Source of the DNA: UBA935 sp031556725
Lineage (GTDB): Bacteria > Bacillota > Clostridia > Lachnospirales > Lachnospiraceae
Direction of reading: 5' to 3'
Assembly: GCA_031556725.1 (NCBI GenBank)
Contig: JAVBSL010000026.1
Location: forward strand, 1-64,000
DNA length: 64,000 nt
This document shows, one piece after another, positions 15,078 to 24,394 of the stretch. Numbering within the stretch: the stretch's first letter is position 1; the number at the start of each line of letters is the position of its first letter. The position numbers and the translations under genes are program-made. The notes under the pieces are model-generated. The model had not been told where the DNA came from. It saw nothing but the letters and a program-made list of their open reading frames with translations, and did not search any database.

Positions 15078-16571
15078 ATGTTCAAAAATGAATGGGAAAA
15101 CATCCTGAATGGTCAGGAGATAAGGCAAAACCTTAGTAAAATCAGAGAAAAGATCAAAGCCGGAGGTGAATTGCCGAGCTTATATAAGCTGGTAAATGAG
15201 AACGAAGATGTATTAGTTGGGTTATTGAAATCAGAAGATGCCAAAACCCGAAAGAATGCAGCACTGCTAATGGGTGATATGGGAAGACAAAGATTTCTTG
15301 CCCACATCTGGGAAGCTTATAAAAGCGAATCCCAGCGGTTTGTAAAAAGTGCATATTTATCAGCCCTGGGAAACTTTAATTATCATACTTATAAGGAAGA
15401 GTTAAAGGAGCAATTAGAACTCCTTAAACATTTGGAATTAACTTCGGAAAACGAAAAGCACGTTATGGAAGAGATGCGGGAATTATCAACGCTGGTTATC
15501 CGTATAGAAGGAATATCCGCCCACACATTCTCCGGGTGGAATAATTCATATGATATTGTTCTGATAACCAATCGTAATTTTGCGGAGAATATTGGAAAGG
15601 AACTTCAGGAATTAGAACCGAATGCCAAAATCAAGCCAATAAATGCAGGTGTTCGGGCAAAAGTGGAAAATCTTAACTGGGTCCGGGAACTCCGTACATA
15701 TCAAGAAATACTGTTCCTGGTTCCGAACCTTAATTCATGTCCGATGGAGTTATCGGCAGTAATAGAAACAGTTGTAAATTCCGGATTGCCAGTATTTTTA
15801 GAAGATGCTCATGAAGGCGTACAACCCTATTATTTTCGGCTGGAGATGAAAACCAAAAGGTCATTAAAAGAAAAAAGTGCCTTTCTTAAAAAGGTGTCTG
15901 CCGGGATTGAAAAGTCATCCGACCGGAAACTGATTAACAGCACCGATAACTATGAATTTGAAATCCGGCTGATTGAGGACAAGCAGGGCAACTGCAACTT
16001 TATGGTGAAACTATTCACCTTAAAGGATAGACGTTTTACCTATCGGAAGGAAGTCATTCCTACCAGCATTAAACCGGTAAATGCTGCACTGATTGTGGCC
16101 CTTGCCAAAGACTACATGGAGGAGGATGCGCAGGTTCTGGATCCCTTTTGCGGTGTGGGAACGATGCTGATTGAGCGGCATAAGGCAGTAAGAGCCAATA
16201 CCACCTATGGTATTGATATTTTTGAAGAAGCTATCTTAAAGGCCAGAGCAAACACCGAGATTGCCAAACAGACCATTCATTATATTAATCGTGACTTTTT
16301 TCAGTTTACCCATGATTACTTGTTTGATGAAGTCATCACAGACATGCCCTTTGCAATCGGACGTATTACGGAAGAAGAAATTTTTGATATTTATAAGCGT
16401 TTTTTTCATAAACTCCCTCAGCATTTACGGGACGGAGCACTAATAGTTTTATATTCCCATGATAAAGACTATATAAAACAAATGACGGCCCGGACAGATT
16501 TCCGGCTTATAAAAGAATATGAGATATCCAGGAAAGAGGAAACATATGTCTTCATATTGCGATACAGATAG
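15078..16571 (+). CDS. HEAT-repeat/TRM11-like SAM-dependent nucleic-acid methyltransferase
   Basis: A 497-aa protein. Residues 50-120 resemble a HEAT-type helical repeat (VLVGLLKSEDAKTRKNAALL, MGDMGRQRF). Residues 140-230 look like a THUMP-like segment (SYDIVLITNRNFAENIGKEL). The C-terminal Rossmann methyltransferase has motif I LDPFCGVGTMLIE near residue 353 and motif IV DMPFAIGR near 422. DPFCGxGT plus a D-P/M-P-F motif is typical of TRM11 and RlmL-type N2-guanine methyltransferases, so a tRNA or rRNA guanine is the likely target. Its end overlaps the DEAD-box helicase gene by 26 nt, supporting an RNA role. Confidence 0.78.
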   Translation: MFKNEWENILNGQEIRQNLSKIREKIKAGGELPSLYKLVNENEDVLVGLLKSEDAKTRKNAALLMGDMGRQRFLAHIWEAYKSESQRFVKSAYLSALGNFNYHTYKEELKEQLELLKHLELTSENEKHVMEEMRELSTLVIRIEGISAHTFSGWNNSYDIVLITNRNFAENIGKELQELEPNAKIKPINAGVRAKVENLNWVRELRTYQEILFLVPNLNSCPMELSAVIETVVNSGLPVFLEDAHEGVQPYYFRLEMKTKRSLKEKSAFLKKVSAGIEKSSDRKLINSTDNYEFEIRLIEDKQGNCNFMVKLFTLKDRRFTYRKEVIPTSIKPVNAALIVALAKDYMEEDAQVLDPFCGVGTMLIERHKAVRANTTYGIDIFEEAILKARANTEIAKQTIHYINRDFFQFTHDYLFDEVITDMPFAIGRITEEEIFDIYKRFFHKLPQHLRDGALIVLYSHDKDYIKQMTARTDFRLIKEYEISRKEETYVFILRYR

Positions 16572-17994
16572 TCATACATTTCAACAATATTCCTTATCGG
16601 ATCAGATTCTTGAAACCCTTGCATTGCTTGGGTTTCAAAGTCCAACCGAAATTCAGCAGGAAGTGATTCCCCTTATCCTGGACGGAAAGAATGTCATTGC
16701 CAAATCCCAGACCGGAACCGGAAAAACGGCGGCTTTTGCCATTCCTGTCTGTGAAGCAGTCAACTGGGAGGAAAACAGTCCTCAGGCTTTAATCTTAGAG
16801 CCTACCAGAGAATTGTCGGTACAGGTGCGTGATGAGCTATTTCACATCGGACGTAAGAAACGGTTGAAAGTTCCGGCAGTATTCGGCGGTTTTCCCATTG
16901 ATAAACAGATCCAGACCTTAAGACAAAAATCTCATGTTGTGGTAGGAACACCGGGAAGGGTGATGGATCATATCCGGCGAGACAGCATAAAGCTTGAGAA
17001 AATAAGGTACCTGGTTATTGACGAAGCGGATTTGATGCTGGATATGGGATTTGCGGAAGAAGTCAGAGAAATTATTTCACATTTACCGGTAGAAAAGCAG
17101 ATTTTACTGTTTTCGGCAACGTTAGATAACAAGGTAGAGGAGCTGACCGATGTATATATGCAGGATGCGGTTTCGGTGATTCTGGAAGCAAAAACAGCAA
17201 CCGCAGCGGAGATCATGCAGGTGGTTTATGAAGTGGAAGCGGAAGAAAAATACGATTGTCTCATGCGGGTTCTGATGCAGGAGAACCCGGACAGTTGTAT
17301 GATTTTTTGCGCAACCAGAGAGATGGTAAATGTGCTGTACCGGAAATTACAACGGGACAAGGTCTCCTGCGGGATGCTGCATGGGGAAATGGAGCAGCGG
17401 GATCGTCTTAAGGTAATCGACTACTTCCGGATGAAACGTTATCATTATCTGATCGCTACCGATGTGGCTGCAAGAGGCATCGATGTGGAAGATGTTTCTC
17501 TCATTGTAAATTATGATTTTCCCACCGGAAGAGAGACTTATGTTCACCGGGTGGGACGTACCGGAAGAAACGGTAAAAGCGGAAAAGCCATCAGCCTGGT
17601 CTGCGGTGAGGAAAAACGTATGCAGAAGATGGTGGAAGCTTATATTGATATGGAGATAACCGTTGCCCAATCGCCGCTAAGAAACGAACAAAACGAGAAG
17701 ATGTTCCGGATGAAACAGAAGGAAAGCAACGTTCCCTATAAGCGAAAGACAGATGCGGTAAACCGAGAGATTACACGTCTGTCTATCGGCGGCGGGAAAA
17801 AGTCCAAAATCCGGGCAGGCGATATTGTGGGAGCGCTGTGCAGCCTGGAACAAATTACATCAGATGACATTGGTATCATAGACATCAGAGAGAGCTTGTC
17901 CTACGTGGAAATATTAAATGGAAAAGGGAAGATGGCTTTAGAGGCTTTACAGGAAAAGCCGATAAAAGGAAAGATCAGGAAGGTACGTTTATGA
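16546..17994 (+). CDS. dbpA: DEAD-box RNA helicase, DbpA type
   Basis: A 482-aa helicase. The Q motif region (FQQYSLSDQILETLALLGF), motif I SQTGTGKTA, Ia PTREL, Ib TPGR, II VIDEADLMLD, III FSATL, V DVAARGID and VI HRVGRTGR are all present. The last 75 residues (INREITRL-type start, SIGGGKKSKIRAGDIVGAL) form the RNA-binding domain that targets DbpA/YxiN proteins to hairpin 92 of 23S rRNA. The ATG at 16546 (MSSYCDTD) has AGAGGA 5 nt upstream and is preferred to the ATG at 16519. It sits between the methyltransferase and an ATGA-coupled exported protein, so the three are one operon. Likely 50S assembly factor. Confidence 0.92.
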   Translation: MSSYCDTDSHTFQQYSLSDQILETLALLGFQSPTEIQQEVIPLILDGKNVIAKSQTGTGKTAAFAIPVCEAVNWEENSPQALILEPTRELSVQVRDELFHIGRKKRLKVPAVFGGFPIDKQIQTLRQKSHVVVGTPGRVMDHIRRDSIKLEKIRYLVIDEADLMLDMGFAEEVREIISHLPVEKQILLFSATLDNKVEELTDVYMQDAVSVILEAKTATAAEIMQVVYEVEAEEKYDCLMRVLMQENPDSCMIFCATREMVNVLYRKLQRDKVSCGMLHGEMEQRDRLKVIDYFRMKRYHYLIATDVAARGIDVEDVSLIVNYDFPTGRETYVHRVGRTGRNGKSGKAISLVCGEEKRMQKMVEAYIDMEITVAQSPLRNEQNEKMFRMKQKESNVPYKRKTDAVNREITRLSIGGGKKSKIRAGDIVGALCSLEQITSDDIGIIDIRESLSYVEILNGKGKMALEALQEKPIKGKIRKVRL

Positions 17995-19055
17995 AAAAGT
18001 TATTGAAAGGAATACTAATTATTTTTATTTTATTACTGGTAGTAGTGGGAGTATATGCAGTATATGTTTTCGGTACATATTATCGGCTGCCTGATCATTT
18101 AGCACTGGAAATCGAACAAAATAATGAGAACGTTGACATTACTACAGGTGAAAACTATACAATTATGACCTATAACATCGGATTTGGTGCGTATACTCCG
18201 GATTTTAGTTTCTTTATGGATGGCGGCAAGTCAGCATGGGCAAAAGATGCGGAAAATATAACCGAAACCCTTTCCGGAATCGGCGGACTTATTAATGATG
18301 TTAATCCTGACTTTATTATGATTCAGGAAGTGGACAGGGACGGAACGAGAGCTCATCATATTGATGAACTTGAAGTGTTGAACCAATTTGTGAAGGGTTA
18401 TTCGTATGATTTTGCACAAAACTATGATTCTCCGTTTTTGTTTTATCCGCCATGGCAGCCCCATGGGGCCAACGTAAGCGGACTTGTGACATACTCACGA
18501 GGTGAAATAGTAGAAGCCAAACGGCGCAGTCTGCCGATTTCGGAATCTTTCAGTAAACTGGTGGATTTGGACCGGTGCTATTCCATATCCCGAGTTCCCA
18601 CCGGCAACGGTAAGGAATTGTGCCTTTATAATATGCATATGTCCGCCTACGGAAGCAGCGATGAGCTCAGAGCCGGACAGCTGGCGATGCTTTATGAGGA
18701 TATGGTGTCTGACTACAAGCAGGGGAATTATGTGATTTGCGGCGGTGATTTTAATCATAATTTATGGATGGAAAATCAGGAGAATGCACCGGAGTGGGCG
18801 TATTTATTTCCCAGAGAAAGCCTGCCGGAAGGATTCCGAATGGCTATGGATGATGCTAAAAGTAAAGCGGATACCGAACATAATACTTGCCGTGATGCCG
18901 GGGCACCATATGAAAAAGGTGTTACTTATACGGTTACTTTGGACGGGTTCATCATCTCCGATAATGTAGAGGTTAATTCTTATCAACATATGAATAGCGA
19001 GTATGAGTTTTCTGACCATGAACCGGTTATTATGCAATTTGTTCTGCTTGAATAG
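17991..19055 (+). CDS. Membrane-anchored endonuclease/exonuclease/phosphatase-family protein
   Basis: A 354-aa protein with an N-terminal membrane anchor (residues 5-30, rich in I, L and V) and then an EEP fold. Visible residues are TYNIGFGAY (Asn), MIQEVDRDG (catalytic Glu), NMHMSAYGSS, GGDFNHN (Asp-Asn pair) and SDHEPV (final Asp-His). The fold includes DNases, sphingomyelinases and inositol phosphatases. The anchor puts this member on the outer face of the membrane, so a phospholipid or extracellular nucleic acid is more likely than chromosomal DNA. It starts within the dbpA stop (ATGA). Confidence 0.82.
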   Translation: MKKLLKGILIIFILLLVVVGVYAVYVFGTYYRLPDHLALEIEQNNENVDITTGENYTIMTYNIGFGAYTPDFSFFMDGGKSAWAKDAENITETLSGIGGLINDVNPDFIMIQEVDRDGTRAHHIDELEVLNQFVKGYSYDFAQNYDSPFLFYPPWQPHGANVSGLVTYSRGEIVEAKRRSLPISESFSKLVDLDRCYSISRVPTGNGKELCLYNMHMSAYGSSDELRAGQLAMLYEDMVSDYKQGNYVICGGDFNHNLWMENQENAPEWAYLFPRESLPEGFRMAMDDAKSKADTEHNTCRDAGAPYEKGVTYTVTLDGFIISDNVEVNSYQHMNSEYEFSDHEPVIMQFVLLE

Positions 19056-19133
19056 AAAAAATATATATGGTAAAATAGCATTCTCCCATAGTAGTGAAAA
19101 AGAGATGAGTAAAAGAGGGGTGCAGCGATAATC

Positions 19134-20198
19134 ATGGAATATCTGAAAGCAAAAGTTTTGCCCAAAAAGTATTACTTTATTGCAGGAACGGTGGTTCTGT
19201 GTATTGTTGTGCTTATAATTGCGGTATGCATTCGGAAGAACCCGGATAAAGCCGTTACGGTGAATGCCGCAGAAACAACTGAGAATGCAGATATAATAAA
19301 AGAAACAGAAAAAGTAGAAAAAGCGGAACCTACGGTCAAGGAATTTTATGAGAATGGACAGTATGATGAAGTTATAGAATATTACCAGGCGGCGGACAGT
19401 GAAGCTCAAAAAGATGCAGAATTTTATTTGCTTGCATCCAAAGCTTACTTACATAAGGAACAGCCCTGTGACGCTATGGAAGCTCTGAATAAGGGATTAG
19501 AGACTTGCGGCGGCGATGGAGAGCTGTTAAATGAATGGAAGAATTACATAATCGAGAATACGGTAGTTAGTTACTATTTTATTGATGGAGTGGTTACTAA
19601 AATATGCCGGTCAATAGAGTATGATAATTTACGGCGGCCGGAACTGGTGAATGGTTTCGATTTGGACGGAAATACAATTTATCGGATTACCTACGAGTAT
19701 GATAGTGATGATGAATGGATAAAAGAGACTTATTATGATTCAAAGTGGAATACGTGGAAGTGGAGTGAAGGGATAGATGATAAATCCGGAGTACAGACCG
19801 AATGCAGGCTCTATGAAGACTTTGAGCTTGTGGGTTATAACGAGTATGAATATGATAAATCCGGAAATCGGATAAAAGAATCGAGATATAGGGACGGAGA
19901 ATTGACAGAGGTTTTTCAGTACGAATATGATGCGGACGGAATCATGACACAATGGACATCTTACCGTGCAGACGGCAGTATGAGCGGCTGGCATGAATAC
20001 GATGACAATGGAGACAGAATAAAATGGATTTCCTATGATGAAAATGAAATCGAAAGCAGCAGTCATGAATATACTTATGAACATGATGTGTTTGGTCATG
20101 CGGTAGCCTGTCATGAGAAGAATCAGGATGATGTTGAATCAACATTATATAATGAATACCGCTATCAATTTCTTGGCGATATAGATGAAATGAATTAA
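19134..20198 (+). CDS. Exported protein with YD-like repeats
   Basis: A 354-aa protein with one membrane segment (residues 13-35) and an extracytoplasmic remainder. Residues 60-140 are helical and TPR-like (FYENGQYDEVIEYYQ, AYLHKEQPCDAMEALNKGL). From about 160 to the end are repeats of about 20 residues built on EYEYDxSGNRIKES, YEYDADGIMTQWTSY and HEYDDNGDRIKW. This is the YD pattern of RHS/wall-associated proteins, though far too short to be an RHS toxin. Function is unknown; a cell-surface binding role is inferred. It begins 78 bp after the EEP gene and ends at a terminator. Confidence 0.7.
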   Translation: MEYLKAKVLPKKYYFIAGTVVLCIVVLIIAVCIRKNPDKAVTVNAAETTENADIIKETEKVEKAEPTVKEFYENGQYDEVIEYYQAADSEAQKDAEFYLLASKAYLHKEQPCDAMEALNKGLETCGGDGELLNEWKNYIIENTVVSYYFIDGVVTKICRSIEYDNLRRPELVNGFDLDGNTIYRITYEYDSDDEWIKETYYDSKWNTWKWSEGIDDKSGVQTECRLYEDFELVGYNEYEYDKSGNRIKESRYRDGELTEVFQYEYDADGIMTQWTSYRADGSMSGWHEYDDNGDRIKWISYDENEIESSSHEYTYEHDVFGHAVACHEKNQDDVESTLYNEYRYQFLGDIDEMN

Positions 20199-20209
20199 CA
20201 TATTAATAA

Positions 20210-20247
20210 GGGGTCTCAACCGGATTTGGCTTGAGTTCCCTTTTTTT
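20210..20247 (+). terminator. Intrinsic terminator after the YD-repeat gene
   Basis: GGGGTCTCAA (20210-20219) pairs with TTGAGTTCCC (20231-20240) with two mismatches, then T7. Confidence 0.75.
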
Positions 20248-20282
20248 ACCATTGGTTTTAGTAAGCTTGAGGTGATAATATT

Positions 20283-21110
20283 ATGAAAGCAGTTTGTCCG
20301 GTGTGTATGCACCACTGTACCATGGAAGAAGGCCAAACGGGGATTTGTGGAGCCCGCACCAATCGTAACGGGAAAGTAGTCTGCAGCAATTACGGCAAGA
20401 TTACTTCTTATGCCTTAGACCCCATTGAAAAGAAACCTTTATGTCATTTTTTTCCCGGCAGTAAGATTTTGTCAGTTGGCAGTTATGGCTGTAATTTGGC
20501 CTGTGCCTTTTGTCAGAATTACCGGATAGCGACTGTAAAGGAAACAGAAGCCCAGTATGAAATGTTATCCCCGGAGGAACTTGTTCGGGAGGCTCTTGCC
20601 TTGCGTGGTAAAGGAAATATTGGAATTGCCTATACCTACAATGAACCATTGATCGGCTATGAATATGTCAGAGATTGTGCAAGGCTGGCAAGAGAAAACG
20701 GATTGAAAAATGTGGTGGTTACCAATGGCTGCGTGGAAACCGAGATTTTAGCGGAGATATTACCCTATGTGGATGCCTTTAATGTGGATTTGAAGGGATT
20801 TACTGAGCTTTTTTATCAGAAGCATCGAGGCAGTTTGGCGATGACTAAAGCTTTTATTGAAGCGGCAGTTCAAAAAAGTCATGTAGAAGTTACCACTTTG
20901 GTAATCCCGGGGGAAAATGACAGTCCGGAGGAAATGGAAGAAGCTGCCAGGTGGCTGGCTTCGCTGGATACAGAATTACCATATCATGTTTCCCGCTTTT
21001 TTCCGCAATGGAAGATGGCTGACCGCGAAGCCACTGATGTGAAGGTGATATATAACTTGGCCGAAGGTGCCAGGAAGTATTTAAAACATGTTTATACCGG
21101 AAACTGCTAA
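20283..21110 (+). CDS. Radical SAM enzyme of the AmmeMemoRadiSam / PFL-activase-like group
   Basis: A 275-aa protein. A Cys-rich N-terminal segment (CPVCMHHCTMEEGQTGICGA) precedes the radical SAM motif CNLACAFC near residue 75, where the iron-sulfur cluster binds. The glycine-rich SAM-binding region follows (AYTYNEPLIGYEY, then VVVTNGCV). This layout is that of the AmmeMemoRadiSam radical SAM protein, a relative of pyruvate-formate-lyase activase. The usual AMMECR1 and Memo partners are not seen here. Physiological substrate unknown. It lies just upstream of mutM, possibly co-transcribed (32-bp gap). Confidence 0.83.
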   Translation: MKAVCPVCMHHCTMEEGQTGICGARTNRNGKVVCSNYGKITSYALDPIEKKPLCHFFPGSKILSVGSYGCNLACAFCQNYRIATVKETEAQYEMLSPEELVREALALRGKGNIGIAYTYNEPLIGYEYVRDCARLARENGLKNVVVTNGCVETEILAEILPYVDAFNVDLKGFTELFYQKHRGSLAMTKAFIEAAVQKSHVEVTTLVIPGENDSPEEMEEAARWLASLDTELPYHVSRFFPQWKMADREATDVKVIYNLAEGARKYLKHVYTGNC

Positions 21111-21142
21111 TAACAGAAGATATATGAAAGCGGGTGAAAATT

Positions 21143-21955
21143 ATGCCGGAATTACCGGAAGTTGAAACTGTTCGCAGAACATTAAAAAACTTTATTCTGG
21201 GAAAAGAAATTAGTGAAATTGTTGTTCATTATGATAAGATCATAACCGGTGATACGCAAACATTTGTTGAAGCCTTAAAGGGACAGACAATCCGGGACAT
21301 TGACAGAATCGGGAAGTATTTGATTTTTATTTTAGATAAAGATGCTTTTATTTCTCATCTGCGGATGGAAGGAAAATATAATATAGTAGAAGCTTCCAAG
21401 CCTCTTAACAAACATGAGCATATTACCTTTCACTTTAGTGACGGTACTGAATTGCGGTATCAGGATACCCGTAAATTCGGCCGGTTAGAATTGGCGGACA
21501 AAGAGAATTATCGACATGGACTGCCATTATCCAAACTGGGACCGGAACCATGGGAGGCTGATTCCAAAGCGGTATATGCCAAAATACATAAAAGCAGTTT
21601 ACCTATTAAAACATTGTTGCTGGATCAGGGGATTCTCGCCGGAATCGGCAACATTTATGCCAATGAAATTTGTTTTCGGATGAAGGTCCATCCCAGGACA
21701 CCGGGAAATCGGATCAGTCAGAAGCGGACTGCGGAATTAATTGAAGTATCAAAAGAAATACTGAGCGAGGCCGTTGAGCAGGGCGGAACCACCATTCACT
21801 CTTTTGATGCTAATGGTGTAACGGGACTGTTTCAAGTCCGGCTGCAGGTTCATATGCAAAAAATGTGTCCGTCATGTCAGGGAGAAGTGACCAAAGAAAT
21901 GGTGGCTGGCCGGGGCACATACTATTGCCGGGAATGTCAGAAAAAAAGAGGTTGA
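21143..21955 (+). CDS. mutM: Formamidopyrimidine-DNA glycosylase
   Basis: A 270-aa base-excision repair enzyme that removes 8-oxoguanine and Fapy lesions and cleaves the strand. The start is the ATG at 21143 because the catalytic residue is the N-terminal Pro after Met removal (MPELPEVET). The GTG at 21134 would bury it. Also visible are LLDQGILAGIGNIYANE and the C-terminal zinc finger CPSC...CREC. Length is normal. A repair enzyme beside oxygen-sensitive radical SAM and hydrogenase genes fits an anaerobe. Confidence 0.95.
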   Translation: MPELPEVETVRRTLKNFILGKEISEIVVHYDKIITGDTQTFVEALKGQTIRDIDRIGKYLIFILDKDAFISHLRMEGKYNIVEASKPLNKHEHITFHFSDGTELRYQDTRKFGRLELADKENYRHGLPLSKLGPEPWEADSKAVYAKIHKSSLPIKTLLLDQGILAGIGNIYANEICFRMKVHPRTPGNRISQKRTAELIEVSKEILSEAVEQGGTTIHSFDANGVTGLFQVRLQVHMQKMCPSCQGEVTKEMVAGRGTYYCRECQKKRG

Positions 21956-21997
21956 TTTCTTAACATCTTCTTACTTTTTCATTCTGTGATTTTATGC

Positions 21998-22003
21998 TAT
22001 AAT
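21998..22003 (+). promoter_or_regulatory. Extended -10 of the hydCBA promoter
   Basis: TGCTATAAT (TG at 21995-21996, TATAAT 21998-22003) lies 38 bp upstream of hydC. There is no clear -35, as expected for an extended -10 promoter. Confidence 0.6.
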
Positions 22004-22041
22004 AGTGACCTAAGTTTAACAAATACTCAGGAGGAGTTCGG

Positions 22042-22515
22042 ATGATTGAAAAACATTATTACGAGAAAACAGATGAAATACTGGCCGGTTATGAATTAAG
22101 CCAGAAGTCTCTGATTCCCATTTTGCAGGATATACAAAGCAACTACAGATATCTGCCGCCGGAATTATTGACCTATGTTGCAAAAAAATTGGGCATCAAT
22201 GAAGCAAAAGCGTACAGTGTGGCCACCTTTTATGAGAATTTTTCTTTTGAAGCAAAAGGAAAATATATTGTTAAGGTGTGCGATGGGACTGCTTGTCATG
22301 TCAGAAAGTCTACGCTTTTGATCAATCAGCTTTATCAGGAGTTAGGTGTAACCAAGGGAAAGAATACAACTGATGATATGTTATTTACAGTGGAAACAGT
22401 TTCCTGTTTGGGAGCCTGTGGTCTGGCACCGGTTTTGACGGTCAATGATAAGGTGTACCCGGCTATGACTCCGGAAAAGGTTTCAGAGTTACTGAAAGAA
22501 CTGAAGGAGGCTTAA
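22042..22515 (+). CDS. hydC: NuoE-like subunit of NADH-linked [FeFe] hydrogenase
   Basis: A 157-aa protein with a thioredoxin-like fold binding one [2Fe-2S] cluster through C-x4-C (CDGTACHV) and C-x3-C (CLGACGLAP). The N-terminal helical part (QDIQSNYRYLPPELLTYVAK) is typical of NuoE/HydC. It starts the hydCBA operon after AGGAGGAG. In electron-bifurcating hydrogenases this subunit assists electron transfer between the NuoF-like subunit and the H-cluster subunit. Five bases separate it from hydB. Confidence 0.92.
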   Translation: MIEKHYYEKTDEILAGYELSQKSLIPILQDIQSNYRYLPPELLTYVAKKLGINEAKAYSVATFYENFSFEAKGKYIVKVCDGTACHVRKSTLLINQLYQELGVTKGKNTTDDMLFTVETVSCLGACGLAPVLTVNDKVYPAMTPEKVSELLKELKEA

Positions 22516-22519
22516 GCTA

Positions 22520-24385
22520 ATGAACAACAGGAATGAGATGACAGCATTGCGTAACCAGGCGGAGGCTGCAATGAAATCACAGAAATGCCGGATTTTGATT
22601 TGTGCCGGAACCGGCTGTCTGGCCGGCGGATCCGGAGAAATTTATCAGAAGATGTGTGAACTGACCAAGGATATGAAAGATGTTTCCCTGGAATTCGGTG
22701 CAGAAATCGCCCACGTGGGAGTAAAAAAGAGCGGCTGCCATGGATTTTGTGAGATGGGTCCGTTGATGCGGATCGAACCGTACAACATCTTATATGTAAA
22801 AGTAAAGGAAGAAGATTGTGAAGAAATTTTCCGTACCACTATTGTGGAAGGAAAACCGATAGAGAGACTCCTTTATGAAATGGATGGGAATCGCTATCAG
22901 GCTCAGGAAGAAATCCCTTTCTATGCGAAGCAGATGCGTCTGGTACTTAAAAACTGCGGTCATATAGATGCTGAGAATATCAATGAATACATAGCCGTAG
23001 GCGGATATGGCGCTTTGGAAAAGGCACTGTTTGAAATGAGCCCGGAAGAAGTGGTACAGGTCATTTCCGATGCTAATTTAAGAGGCCGGGGGGGTGGTGG
23101 CTTCCAGACCGGATATAAGTGGAAACAGGTATCCCGACAACCGGAAAAAACCCGCTACGTGGTATGCAATGGTGATGAGGGCGATCCGGGGGCATTTATG
23201 GATCGAAGCGTAATGGAAGGTGATCCTCATAAGATGTTGGAAGGGATGATCATTGCCGGTTATGCGGTAGGGGCGCAGGAAGGCTATATTTATGTAAGAG
23301 CTGAATACCCGCTGGCTATCAGCCGGTTGAAAACAGCCATCCGGCAGGCAGAAGAAAACGGGATGTTGGGTGATCATATATTAGGATCGGATTATAGTTT
23401 CCGGATTCACATTAATCGTGGAGCCGGTGCCTTTGTCTGCGGTGAAGGAAGTGCCCTGACGGCTTCTATTGAAGGGGAACGGGGCATGCCCAGAACCAAG
23501 CCGCCCCGGACGGTGGAGCAGGGACTGTGGGCCAAACCGACAGTTTTAAATAATGTGGAAACTTATGCTAACGTACCACTAATTATTACGAATGGAGCCC
23601 AGTGGTATCATACCATCGGTACCCAGGGAAGTCCCGGCACCAAGGCTTTTGCCTTAACCGGCAGCGTGAAGCACACCGGCTTAATTGAAGTTCCTATGGG
23701 AACCAGCCTTAGAGAAATCGTCTATGAAATCGGCGGCGGTGTAAAGAATGATTTAGATTTTAAAGCAGTACAGATTGGCGGTCCCTCCGGGGGCTGTCTG
23801 GTAAAAGAGCATCTGGATACCCCTTTGGACTTTGATTCACTTAAAAAACTGGGAGCCATGATCGGATCAGGCGGCCTGGTTGTTATGGATGAAAACACCT
23901 GCATGGTGGAAGTGGCCAGATTTTTTATGAACTTTACCCAGAGCGAAAGCTGCGGCAAGTGTGTTCCCTGTCGTGAAGGAACCAAGAGAATGCTGGAGAT
24001 TTTAGAAGATATTGTATCAGGCAGGGGAACTTTGGAACAGCTGGATATTTTACAGAGCTTGGGCCAGGCTATTACCGACACGGCCTTGTGCGGTCTGGGG
24101 AAAAGTGCCGCCCTTCCGGTGCTCAGTACATTGAAACTGTTCCGGGAAGAATACGAACAGCATGTGGCTGATAAGAAGTGCATAACCGGAACCTGTCAAG
24201 CTCTCAGAACCTTTAAAATCGATGCCGAAAAATGCCGGGGTTGTTCAAAATGCGCCCGTAATTGTCCGGTAAATGCCATTAGCGGCGTGATTAAATCACC
24301 TTATGTAATCGATACCGCTAAATGTATCAAATGCGGAGCCTGTCAAAGCGATTGTGCATTTGGGGCAGTATATTTGGAAAATTAG
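22520..24385 (+). CDS. hydB: NuoF-like NADH/FMN-binding hydrogenase subunit
   Basis: A 621-aa protein with three parts. The N-terminal thioredoxin-like [2Fe-2S] domain carries CAGTGCLAG and CHGFCEMGP. The NuoF core has the NADH/FMN-binding GRGGGGFQTGYKWK and CNGDEGDPGAFMDR and the 4Fe-4S site SCGKCVPCREG. A C-terminal 2[4Fe-4S] ferredoxin carries CRGCSKCARNCP and CIKCGACQSDC. This is the HydB architecture of bifurcating NADH/ferredoxin-dependent hydrogenases (or NADP-reducing HndC). It lets NADH and reduced ferredoxin be used together to make H2. Coenzyme choice cannot be told from the sequence by eye. Confidence 0.93.
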   Translation: MNNRNEMTALRNQAEAAMKSQKCRILICAGTGCLAGGSGEIYQKMCELTKDMKDVSLEFGAEIAHVGVKKSGCHGFCEMGPLMRIEPYNILYVKVKEEDCEEIFRTTIVEGKPIERLLYEMDGNRYQAQEEIPFYAKQMRLVLKNCGHIDAENINEYIAVGGYGALEKALFEMSPEEVVQVISDANLRGRGGGGFQTGYKWKQVSRQPEKTRYVVCNGDEGDPGAFMDRSVMEGDPHKMLEGMIIAGYAVGAQEGYIYVRAEYPLAISRLKTAIRQAEENGMLGDHILGSDYSFRIHINRGAGAFVCGEGSALTASIEGERGMPRTKPPRTVEQGLWAKPTVLNNVETYANVPLIITNGAQWYHTIGTQGSPGTKAFALTGSVKHTGLIEVPMGTSLREIVYEIGGGVKNDLDFKAVQIGGPSGGCLVKEHLDTPLDFDSLKKLGAMIGSGGLVVMDENTCMVEVARFFMNFTQSESCGKCVPCREGTKRMLEILEDIVSGRGTLEQLDILQSLGQAITDTALCGLGKSAALPVLSTLKLFREEYEQHVADKKCITGTCQALRTFKIDAEKCRGCSKCARNCPVNAISGVIKSPYVIDTAKCIKCGACQSDCAFGAVYLEN

Positions 24386-24394
24386 GAGGGTGAT

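Noticed and set aside
19134..20198. RHS toxin
   Set aside because: No core barrel or toxin tip, and the protein is far too short.
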